A stretch of 5,220 nt of DNA, taken from positions 1 to 5,220 of the forward strand of contig JANXQZ010000433.1 of the NCBI GenBank assembly GCA_025353235.1, given 5' to 3'. The notes below the pieces were generated by a model. The model was not told where the DNA came from. It ran no database searches and saw nothing but the letters and a program-made list of their open reading frames with translations. Of this stretch, positions 1 through 5,220 are shown one piece after another (position 1 is the first letter of the stretch; the number at the start of each line of letters is the position of its first letter). The translations under genes and the position numbers were made by a program. This DNA comes from Bryobacterales bacterium (lineage in GTDB: Bacteria; Acidobacteriota; Terriglobia; Bryobacterales; Bryobacteraceae).

Positions 1-2724
1 GTAAGCTTCCGCCTGGACGGAGCGAATAATAACGATCTCTATACGAACGCCAACCAGCCATTTCCCTTCCCCGACGCCTTGCAGGAGTTCAGCGTGCAGA
101 CCGCGAACTATTCGGCGAGGTATGGCGGAAACGCCGGGGGCGTGGTGAATGTGGTTACTCGGGCCGGCTCCAACGAATTGCACGGCAATGGATTCGAATT
201 TGTCCGCAACGCGGAATTCAATGCGCGGAATTTCTTCGCCCCCACGCGCGATCAGTTGAAGCGCAACCAGTTCGGAGGTACCATCGGCGGCCCTATCGTG
301 ATCCCGCATCTCTTCAACGGCAAGAACAAGGACTTCTTTTTCTTTGGATACCAGGGAACGCGCATTCGCAACATCGGCGGGACTACCAGCTTTATTGCGC
401 CCACTGCCGCGAACGTAAATGGCGATTTCTCTAACGTGCTGAACGCCTCGGATCCGGCGAATCCGTTCGCGAAGGCTACCACCGTGATTGACCCTCTCAC
501 GGGCACTGCTTTCCCTGGCAACAAGATTCCCGTGAGCCGCTTCGACCCTGCCGCCCTCGCCTTTCTCAAGTACATACCCGTGGTTCAAGGAGGCAACGGC
601 CGCATCTTCTATTCGGTTCCTCTCGCGCAAGATTTCAATGAATACCTGGGCCGAGTGGACCACTCCTTTTCGGAAAAGGATCGATTAACGGGCCGCTACT
701 TCTTCGACCGTTTCCAGAACATGGGCTTCCTGGATAAGTCCAACTATCTGAGCAACTCCAATTTTTCGATGATCAACTCGCAGAACGCAATGCTCAGCGA
801 GACGCATGTCGTTAGCGCCACGGCGCTCAACGAGGCTCGCATCAGCTTCTCGCGAGAGACCTCGAACCGCGGGCCGGCTCCTGGCAGCATCAGCTTGGCC
901 GACTTAGGTGCCAAGCTCTATCAGCCTGGAATCAAGACCATCTCCGGCATCAATGTCTCCGGCTTTTTCAATCCGAGCCAAACCGATCCTGCAGCGTTCA
1001 TCCGCAACCAGTACAATCTGAGCGACGATTTTAATTGGGTGATAGGAAAGCACAGCCTTTCGTTTGGAGCCTCTGCGGCCCGCGGACAAGTGCTGCTCCG
1101 CAACCAGTTCCGGACCAGCGGCTCTTATAGCTTTACCGCGGACGTAACGAACGACGCGCTGGCTAGTTTCCTGCTAGGGTATGTGCGAACGTTCACCCAA
1201 GGCTTCGGCGAGTTCAAGGACAACAGCGTTACGTCTTGGAGCAGTTACGTCCAAGACGATTTTCATATCTCGCGGCGGCTCACACTAAACCTCGGGCTGC
1301 GCTATGATCCGCTCTTTCCATGGCAGGAGCGAAAGGGTCGCGTGGAGCAGTTCAGCGTCAGCAATTACAACGCGAACGTGCGCTCGCAGGTGTATGTGAA
1401 TGCACCTCCAGGGCTGTTGTTCCCAGGCGACCCCGGCGTCCCAAAGTGGGGTGCTAACGCGAGCTTGAATAATTTCTCTCCGCGCATTGGATTCGCTTAT
1501 GATCTCACTGGCGACGGCAGGATGAGCGTGCGCGGCGGCGGAGGCATTTTCTACGACGCCATGCAGGACGGAATCTTCAACAACCGCTTCGTGGATGTGA
1601 CTCCATTCAGCCCTCAGTTCAGCCTGACCCAGCCGCAAGGCAGCTTTAGCAATCCCTATCTGGGATTGGTGAATCCCTATCCGTCGCCATTCCCCCCGCC
1701 CAAGAATGCGACCTTCCCAGGGCCGGTTCTAGTGATCACCTACGATCCTGCGAACGGTGCCAGGGAACTGACACCGGTGGTGTATCAATGGAACCTGATT
1801 CTGGAACGTCAGATCGCGACTGATTGGGTTGCTCGAGCCGCCTACGTGGGATCTCAATCGCGCCATCTCCTTGAATCACTCGAGTTGAATCCGGCAGTCT
1901 TTACGGCTGGCAGCAAGCTTTCAACGGATGCCCGCCGAGCTTTGCAACCCTACGGCTCCATTTCCGAAGCCGCGCAGGACGTCAACTCCGGATATAACTC
2001 ATTGCAGTTAACACTGCAGAAGCGATTCTCTAAAGGGCTGACGCTGTTGGCCAACTATACCTGGTCTAAGTCGATTGATACTTTGCCATATGGCCAGGGC
2101 ATTACCGGAGTTTCTGCCGGCAACAACTCGCCTGTTCCGTGGAACTTCCCGGGACGGCATCAGTATGATCGCGGTCCTTCGGAGTTTGACCACACGCATC
2201 GCTTCGTGACTTCCTATGTCTACGATCTACCTAAGTTTGCGGACGCGCATCGTTTCCTGCGTACGGTGGCTGGAGGCTGGCAGTGGTCCGGCATCTTCAC
2301 CTACCAGTCGGGCGGGCCACTGACTATTTTGGCTGGCAAGGATCAGTCTCAAACCGGGATTGGAGCGGATCGTGCGAATTACTTGGGCGGCAATCCTTAC
2401 GGACCGGGCGGGTGCGGACCCACTGGGCCTTGCGTGAATTTCTTGTCTCCGTCAGCTTTCGGCCTGCCTGCTATCGGGAGTTTTGGAAGCGTGGGCAAAG
2501 GCATGCTCCGAGGTCCCGATTTGTTGAACTCGGATATGGGTCTCTTTAAAGAATTCGCCGTGCGCGAGCGAGTTCGGCTGCAGTTCCGCGCAGAGTTTTT
2601 CAATACTGCGAATCGCAAGAACTTTAACAATCCGAACGTCACTCAGAGCGCAGGAGGGTTTGGAAGCATCACCAGCGCGCAGGATCCAAGGATTGGCCAG
2701 CTCGCCTTGAAACTGCTGTTTTAG
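1..2724 (+). CDS. Oar-like TonB-dependent outer-membrane receptor, C-terminal part (5' end outside window)
   Basis: This is an outer-membrane beta-barrel receptor for energy-dependent uptake of a large ligand. The frame is open from base 1 (it begins VSFRLDGANNND), so the gene starts upstream; an in-frame TTG at 79 is only an internal Leu codon. Of the 907 residues visible, roughly 1-55 are the end of the plug, with the conserved DALQEFSVQTANYSARYGG and GGVVNVVTRAGSNELHG. The rest is barrel, with alternating aromatic strands such as YVQDDFHISRRLTLNLGLRYDP and LLANYTWSKSID. It ends RLQFRAEFFNTANRKNF...DPRIGQLALKLLF, with the terminal Phe expected of a BAM-recognised barrel. Acidobacterial members usually run about 1000-1200 residues with a signal peptide and a carboxypeptidase-regulatory-like domain first; those parts are missing here only because of the window edge. 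The only two cysteines are C805 and C811 (CGPTGPC), probably in an external loop. The substrate cannot be told from sequence; glycan is a guess. The family call is firm. Confidence 0.95.
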   Translation, partial: VSFRLDGANNNDLYTNANQPFPFPDALQEFSVQTANYSARYGGNAGGVVNVVTRAGSNELHGNGFEFVRNAEFNARNFFAPTRDQLKRNQFGGTIGGPIVIPHLFNGKNKDFFFFGYQGTRIRNIGGTTSFIAPTAANVNGDFSNVLNASDPANPFAKATTVIDPLTGTAFPGNKIPVSRFDPAALAFLKYIPVVQGGNGRIFYSVPLAQDFNEYLGRVDHSFSEKDRLTGRYFFDRFQNMGFLDKSNYLSNSNFSMINSQNAMLSETHVVSATALNEARISFSRETSNRGPAPGSISLADLGAKLYQPGIKTISGINVSGFFNPSQTDPAAFIRNQYNLSDDFNWVIGKHSLSFGASAARGQVLLRNQFRTSGSYSFTADVTNDALASFLLGYVRTFTQGFGEFKDNSVTSWSSYVQDDFHISRRLTLNLGLRYDPLFPWQERKGRVEQFSVSNYNANVRSQVYVNAPPGLLFPGDPGVPKWGANASLNNFSPRIGFAYDLTGDGRMSVRGGGGIFYDAMQDGIFNNRFVDVTPFSPQFSLTQPQGSFSNPYLGLVNPYPSPFPPPKNATFPGPVLVITYDPANGARELTPVVYQWNLILERQIATDWVARAAYVGSQSRHLLESLELNPAVFTAGSKLSTDARRALQPYGSISEAAQDVNSGYNSLQLTLQKRFSKGLTLLANYTWSKSIDTLPYGQGITGVSAGNNSPVPWNFPGRHQYDRGPSEFDHTHRFVTSYVYDLPKFADAHRFLRTVAGGWQWSGIFTYQSGGPLTILAGKDQSQTGIGADRANYLGGNPYGPGGCGPTGPCVNFLSPSAFGLPAIGSFGSVGKGMLRGPDLLNSDMGLFKEFAVRERVRLQFRAEFFNTANRKNFNNPNVTQSAGGFGSITSAQDPRIGQLALKLLF

Positions 2725-2755
2725 AGTAACCCGGGCGAGCCGGTTCTGAAGATGC

Positions 2756-3376
2756 CTACGTTCCGAGCCTATTTTGGAACAATGGCGCAAGCAAACCCAG
2801 AATGGTCGAGACGACAAGCACGGCGACTCCGGCAAGCCCGGCTGAATACCAGTCTGCGAATTGACGAAACGGAGTACCCGGCAATGCGAACGCCCATGCG
2901 AAGTAAGCGAAAGTAGCGGCGAACATTTCCCACAGAGGCCACGCCGCAAAAGCGACTGGAAGCTGCTTTTGGGCGCTCTTCAGCTTGGCTGCGTAAACCA
3001 CCCATAAAATTATCGGCGTCGCAGCCAGAAAGCTCCAGAAGACGATCCAATCCACAGGCATTACCTTTGTCGTTTGATCAATCACGTTGGCCGCGGCCCC
3101 AGCACCCCCATGAGAGCTTGGATGGGTTGCGGCCACAATTGATACATAGAGAGTCAGCACCTCTGTCGGTATGTAACCAAACAGAACCTGCATCGCTGTG
3201 TTAACTCCATTCGTGGCTGTTGCCCCATCTGCCGGCTGGGCGACTTCAGCAGTGGTTGCGGCTGGCATGCCTGATGCAGCGGATGCGATCTCGGAGAGGC
3301 CGTTAGGCGCTCTATTCAGTGGGGCAAAATCGGGGCGCCGTGCAGTTGCGGCATTGGTTAGCGAGTTGATACTCAA
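2756..3376 (-). CDS. Hypothetical four-helix membrane protein with an IPTEVLTLYV first helix
   Basis: No function can be assigned. The 206-residue product has a hydrophilic Ala/Pro/Thr-rich N-terminus (about 1-60) with no signal peptide. Four likely membrane helices follow, at about 66-84 (FGYIPTEVLTLYVSIVAA), 110-130 (WIVFWSFLAATPIILWVVYAA), 140-165 and 178-199. A Gly/Ala-rich loop (88-97) separates helices 1 and 2. The FGYIPTEVLTLYV segment looks like a conserved family signature, and it is the part retained in the degenerate copy upstream at 3584-3703. I chose the TTG start at 3376-3374 because a perfect AAGGAG lies 6 nt before it. The alternatives are ATG codons at residues 37 and 62, and the latter has only a distant GGAG. 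The gene ends (TAG) 31 nt from the convergent receptor gene and is probably monocistronic. A small membrane-bound sensor or transport accessory is possible but unsupported. Confidence 0.8.
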   Translation of the reverse strand: MSINSLTNAATARRPDFAPLNRAPNGLSEIASAASGMPAATTAEVAQPADGATATNGVNTAMQVLFGYIPTEVLTLYVSIVAATHPSSHGGAGAAANVIDQTTKVMPVDWIVFWSFLAATPIILWVVYAAKLKSAQKQLPVAFAAWPLWEMFAATFAYFAWAFALPGTPFRQFADWYSAGLAGVAVLVVSTILGLLAPLFQNRLGT

Positions 3377-3382
3377 TGGAAG

Positions 3383-3388
3383 CTCCTT
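3383..3388 (-). promoter_or_regulatory. Strong ribosome binding site that fixes a TTG start
   Basis: Read on the minus strand this is AAGGAG, followed by the 6-nt spacer CTTCCA and then TTG AGT ATC. It is the best Shine-Dalgarno match in the window and decides the start of the four-helix membrane protein in favour of TTG over the internal ATG codons at residues 37 and 62. Confidence 0.75.
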
Positions 3389-3467
3389 GGGCCAGGATAG
3401 GTGGTTGGGCTCGTATTCCGGGACTGACGATTTGCGAAGTCTTGGTAAATATCACGACTGGCCTAAG

Positions 3468-3473
3468 ATTATA
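3468..3473 (-). promoter_or_regulatory. Candidate -10 element (TATAAT) for the four-helix membrane protein gene
   Basis: The minus strand reads TTTGCTGTATAATCTTAGG, a perfect consensus -10. It would start transcription near 3461 and give a leader of about 85 nt before the TTG start. No good TTGACA lies 16-18 nt upstream; the nearest -35-like hexamer, TTGCAT, is about 23 nt away. The call therefore rests on the -10 and its placement only. Confidence 0.4.
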
Positions 3474-3557
3474 CAGCAAAACCGTTTCGCATGGGCATGC
3501 AATCGCTTACCGATAGGAACCATGAGAACCAGCCCGATGATCCGGCTGCGCCTCGTC

Positions 3558-3577
3558 ATCGACACTAATCGACACTA
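3558..3577. repeat. Perfect 10-bp tandem duplication (ATCGACACTA x2)
   Basis: Two exact head-to-tail copies of ATCGACACTA lie at 3558-3567 and 3568-3577, followed by AT of what could begin a third copy. They sit in the noncoding stretch between the -10 candidate and the degenerate gene copy. This is most simply a replication-slippage duplication; two copies are too few to call an iteron array. Confidence 0.7.
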
Positions 3578-3583
3578 ATGTTC

Positions 3584-3703
3584 TCATTCCCTAGAACTGC
3601 TCGCCGAGCATAGCTCTGCCAGTATGCAACCAATCAGAACTTGCATCGCTGTAGAACTAACCAGGAACGCCGTGATGTATACTGATGCGATTAACGACAG
3701 GCC
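3584..3703 (-). pseudogene. Decayed partial second copy of the four-helix membrane protein gene (N-terminal part)
   Basis: On the minus strand a 39-codon stretch lies between an in-frame TAA (3706-3704) and TGA (3586-3584). Its peptide begins GLSLIAS and contains STAMQVLIGCILAEL. It matches the intact neighbour (3376-2756) in two collinear in-frame blocks. Bases 3614-3652 match 3161-3199 at 34 of 39 positions (TAMQVLIGCILAE against TAMQVLFGYIPTE). Bases 3682-3703 match 3280-3301 at 16 of 22 positions (GLSLIAS against GLSEIAS, mostly third-base changes). The gap between the blocks is 51 nt shorter here, exactly 17 codons, and falls in the variable Ala/Pro linker. Helices 2-4 are not recognisable. 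The orientation is the same as the intact gene, so a tandem duplication followed by decay is likely. A translated short peptide starting at the ATG of MQVLIG is possible, but no Shine-Dalgarno is evident. Confidence 0.65.
3678..3683 (+). promoter_or_regulatory. Weak -10 candidate (TATACT) for the UxuA-like gene
   Basis: TATACT matches the -10 consensus at 5 of 6 bases and would start transcription near 3690, leaving a leader of about 20 nt. No recognisable -35 hexamer sits at the proper spacing. A modest AGG (3699-3701), 8 nt before the ATG, would serve as the ribosome binding site. Both elements fall inside or beside the decayed gene copy on the other strand. Confidence 0.25.
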
Positions 3704-3709
3704 TTAATC

Positions 3710-4891
3710 ATGACATTTTCTCGCAGAAGAGCAATGGAAACCTTTGGCGCGGGCATGCTGCTGCCTCTCGCAGACATGTCTCTGGCGGCAGCTCAAGTTC
3801 CGGCTGCACCTAAGGAAAGCAACGATAGTCCCAAGATCGCGTTAGCCATGGGCGATGGCGGTGCTGCCGCTGGGGGCGCTGCTCCCGACCCCATGGCCGG
3901 CCCGCGCAGGATCAAGCAACTCGGCGTGAATAACGTGCTCTCCGGCGGCGGCCGCGTTCCGTGGACCGAAGAGAGCCTGAACGCCATTATGGACCGATGG
4001 AAGGCGATTGACATCACCGTAGGCAACCTGATGATCAACCTCACCCCCGATATACTTTACGGGAAGCCCGGGAACAAGCGCGATGAAGACATCGAGAAAA
4101 TCAAACAGTCCATCGTGGCGGCGGGCAAGGTTGGTCTCAAGGTAGTTGAATACAATTTTTACGCGCACCGCTCGATGGAGGGGTACTTCGAGGAGATCGA
4201 CACCGCGCGCGGGAATTCCGGCTGGACCGGGTTCGATTACGAGCTCATGCAGACCGCTAACCAGCAATACCAGACCAGGCCCGACGAGAAGGGAATGAAG
4301 TTTAAAGACCTGCCTCCGCTGCCCGGCGAAGGCGCCCACAACCTGGATGAAATGTGGAGCAACAGCGCCTATTTTTTAAAGGCTGTGATTCCGACAGCCG
4401 AGAAAGCAGGCGTGCGTCTGGCACTGCATCCTAACGATCCGCCAGCGCCCATTAGCCGCGGCTCTCAGCAAATCATGGGCACGGTTGCAGGCTGGAAAAA
4501 GCTGATCTCTATCGTAGACAGCCCTTCGAATGGCATCACCTTCGATTGCGGGGTAACCCGCGAGATGGGAGAGGACCCGGTGGAAGTATGCCGTTACTTC
4601 GCTTCCCGCGATCGCATCAACCACGTGCATTTCCGAAACGTTTTAGTGATGAAACCCTACGAGCGTTATCGGGAAGTGTGGATCGACGAGGGCGTGAATA
4701 ATATGTTCGCCGTGATGAAGGAGCTGGTGAAAAACAAGTACACCCGCCAGATTTATCCCGAGCATCCTAGGCGTCTCGATTACGATGCGGAGCGCGGACC
4801 CATCGGCGGTTATCCTGGCGGGGGCGCGTATGCCGCTATTGCCTTCAATGTCGGGTACGCGCGCGCGATGCTTCAGGCTGCTATGTCTTAG
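3710..4891 (+). CDS. Exported mannonate dehydratase (UxuA)-family TIM-barrel protein, Tat-type signal
   Basis: The 393-residue product resembles D-mannonate dehydratase, which removes water from D-mannonate to give 2-keto-3-deoxygluconate in hexuronate breakdown. Seen: a twin-arginine-like leader (SRRRAMETFGAGMLLPLADMS) with likely cleavage after A28 in LAAAQ; a Gly/Ala-rich linker (49-64); then the barrel. Family landmarks are VEYNFYAHRS (146-155), YFLKAVIPTAEKAGVRLALHPNDPPAPI (221-248), FDCG (278-281), HVHFRN (305-310) and YPEHPR (349-354). H240, C280 and H307 align with metal ligands of classical UxuA. The fourth ligand, Asp in the canonical PDHGH, is E351 here (PEHPR). The canonical enzyme is cytoplasmic, so export is unusual. 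Mannonate as substrate is therefore uncertain; another sugar-acid dehydratase or a sugar isomerase/epimerase is possible. The ATG at 3710 keeps the twin-arginine motif; ATG 3734 would lose it. The gene stands alone, and its stop interlocks with the convergent downstream gene. Confidence 0.85.
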   Translation: MTFSRRRAMETFGAGMLLPLADMSLAAAQVPAAPKESNDSPKIALAMGDGGAAAGGAAPDPMAGPRRIKQLGVNNVLSGGGRVPWTEESLNAIMDRWKAIDITVGNLMINLTPDILYGKPGNKRDEDIEKIKQSIVAAGKVGLKVVEYNFYAHRSMEGYFEEIDTARGNSGWTGFDYELMQTANQQYQTRPDEKGMKFKDLPPLPGEGAHNLDEMWSNSAYFLKAVIPTAEKAGVRLALHPNDPPAPISRGSQQIMGTVAGWKKLISIVDSPSNGITFDCGVTREMGEDPVEVCRYFASRDRINHVHFRNVLVMKPYERYREVWIDEGVNNMFAVMKELVKNKYTRQIYPEHPRRLDYDAERGPIGGYPGGGAYAAIAFNVGYARAMLQAAMS

Positions 4892-5199
4892 GGCTGCACA
4901 TCTTCCCGACAATAATGTAAAAGCGTGAGTACGACATAGGCCAATGCCCAGTAGATAATAACATTGCTTACCAGCGCCAATAACATGCCACCCTCCTGGC
5001 CACTGCCTTCCGGATTGAAGTACCCTCCGGTAGCGACAAGTAAACCTGGCAGTAGTAGCAGAAATGAGATCGATGTCGCCCCTGCCGTCTTAATCAAACG
5101 GTTAACGCCAGCGCTTGACAAAACGAGTGCTAACGACAACAGAAGAGACCAGTAGAATCGGCGTTTCTCGAATAGTGTCCGTTTACTGTTCCGTTCCAC
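4888..5199 (-). CDS. Hypothetical small membrane protein, three predicted helices
   Basis: I do not recognise this family. The 103-residue product has a basic N-terminus (MERNSKRTLFEKRR), then likely membrane helices at about 15-36 (FYWSLLLSLALVLSSAGVNRLI), 41-61 (ATSISFLLLLPGLLVATGGYF) and 71-96 (GMLLALVSNVIIYWALAYVV and following). A short polar loop, NPEGSGQEGG, lies between helices 2 and 3, and the tail is HYCREDVQP. No catalytic motif is visible. I chose the GTG start at 5199-5197 because AGGAAGAG lies 7 nt upstream (5207-5214). The frame stays open for seven more codons to the window edge, so a start further upstream cannot be excluded. The TAA stop (4890-4888) overlaps the TAG of the convergent UxuA-like gene. 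The protein composition and clean helix pattern favour a real gene; the function is unknown. Confidence 0.7.
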   Translation of the reverse strand: MERNSKRTLFEKRRFYWSLLLSLALVLSSAGVNRLIKTAGATSISFLLLLPGLLVATGGYFNPEGSGQEGGMLLALVSNVIIYWALAYVVLTLLHYCREDVQP

Positions 5200-5206
5200 G
5201 ACCAGG

Positions 5207-5214
5207 CTCTTCCT
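5207..5214 (-). promoter_or_regulatory. Probable ribosome binding site for the GTG-started small membrane protein
   Basis: Read on the minus strand this is AGGAAGAG, followed by the 7-nt spacer CCTGGTC and then GTG GAA CGG. It is a fair purine-rich match that supports the GTG start at 5199, although the frame is open to the right edge of the window. Confidence 0.45.
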
Positions 5215-5220
5215 GGCCGA

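Larger units (their letters stand above)
3377..3709. other. Divergent intergenic region between the membrane-protein gene and the UxuA-like gene
   Basis: These 333 bases separate two divergently transcribed genes. Reading from the minus-strand gene outward, they hold its Shine-Dalgarno (3383-3388), a TATAAT -10 candidate (3468-3473), a short imperfect palindrome GCATGGGCATGC (3489-3500), a perfect 10-bp tandem duplication (3558-3577), and a degenerate partial copy of the membrane-protein gene (3584-3703). That copy runs almost up to the start codon of the UxuA-like gene. I see no tRNA, recognisable riboswitch, insertion-sequence end or rho-independent terminator. Open frames crossing this region on the plus strand run antisense into the membrane-protein gene and do not look coding. 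Confidence 0.7.

Noticed and set aside
79..81. TTG at 79 as the start of the receptor gene
   Set aside because: The frame is open upstream, and the preceding 26 codons (VSFRLDGANNND...) continue the conserved plug domain, so the true start is outside the window.
2728..2745. Possible terminator hairpin in the 31-nt gap between the receptor and the membrane-protein gene (AACC-C-GG, loop GCGAG, CC-GGTT)
   Set aside because: The stem is only six pairs with a bulged C, and neither strand has a T-run after it. It may still help end transcription between convergent genes, but it cannot be called.
2452..2949. Minus-strand 165-codon open frame spanning the end of the receptor and the end of the membrane-protein gene
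   Set aside because: It overlaps both better-supported genes. Its composition is rich in Arg, Ser and Cys with no recognisable family, as expected for a shadow frame.
3451..3559. Minus-strand 35-codon frame MTRRSRIIGLVLMVPIGKRL... in the intergenic region, as a small hydrophobic peptide or the decayed C-terminus of the relic copy
   Set aside because: No Shine-Dalgarno precedes its ATG. The resemblance to the C-terminal STILGLLAPLFQNRL of the intact gene is weak at protein level and not convincing at nucleotide level. It also overlaps the promoter candidate.
3198..3578. Plus-strand 126-codon open frame antisense to the membrane-protein gene and extending into the intergenic region
   Set aside because: Most of it mirrors the Ala-rich N-terminal coding region of the minus-strand gene. 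It has no convincing ribosome binding site, and the product shows no domain or helix pattern.
3522..3587. Inverted repeat ATGAGAAC (3522-3529) and GTTCTCAT (3580-3587)
   Set aside because: An 8-bp match with a 50-nt loop is expected by chance about once in a region of this size, and nothing else supports it.
1..5220. A defence, mobile or other multi-gene accessory system
   Set aside because: There is no transposase, integrase, nuclease, helicase, toxin-antitoxin, terminal inverted repeat or CRISPR-like array. The four genes alternate in strand and look like ordinary acidobacterial chromosome content.

Overview
The window (about 57% G+C by eye) looks like chromosomal DNA of an acidobacterium, most likely class Terriglobia. 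The main clue is a large Oar-like TonB-dependent receptor of the kind that is heavily expanded in that group. Its plug motif (SARYGGNAGGVVNVVTR) and C-terminal motif (RLQFRAEFFNTANRKNF, then DPRIGQLALKLLF) are typical. The taxonomic call is inference from protein style; there is no rRNA or marker gene here.

Layout. (1) Positions 1-2724, plus strand: the C-terminal 907 residues of the TonB-dependent receptor, whose start lies off the left edge. (2) Positions 2756-3376, minus strand: a 206-residue four-helix membrane protein of unknown function, tail-to-tail with the receptor across a 31-nt gap, using a TTG start behind a strong AAGGAG. (3) Positions 3377-3709: a 333-nt divergent intergenic region. 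It holds a TATAAT-type promoter candidate for the minus gene, a 10-bp tandem duplication, and a degenerate in-frame remnant of a second copy of the membrane-protein gene. (4) Positions 3710-4891, plus strand: a 393-residue protein with a twin-arginine-type signal and a mannonate dehydratase (UxuA)-family TIM-barrel domain, divergent at the metal site. (5) Positions 4888-5199, minus strand: a 103-residue three-helix membrane protein with a GTG start, whose stop codon interlocks with that of gene 4.

How the parts relate. No two neighbouring genes share a strand, so there is no operon in the window and functional linkage is weak. The receptor would import a large ligand, plausibly a glycan, across the outer membrane. 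The UxuA-like protein would act on a sugar acid or related sugar in the periplasm. A joint role in carbohydrate use is possible but is inference. The two minus-strand membrane proteins have no assignable function.

I did not find a new multi-gene system, mobile element, CRISPR array or RNA gene. The best leads are the decayed tandem copy of the membrane-protein gene and the exported UxuA-like protein with a Glu where the canonical enzyme has a metal-binding Asp.
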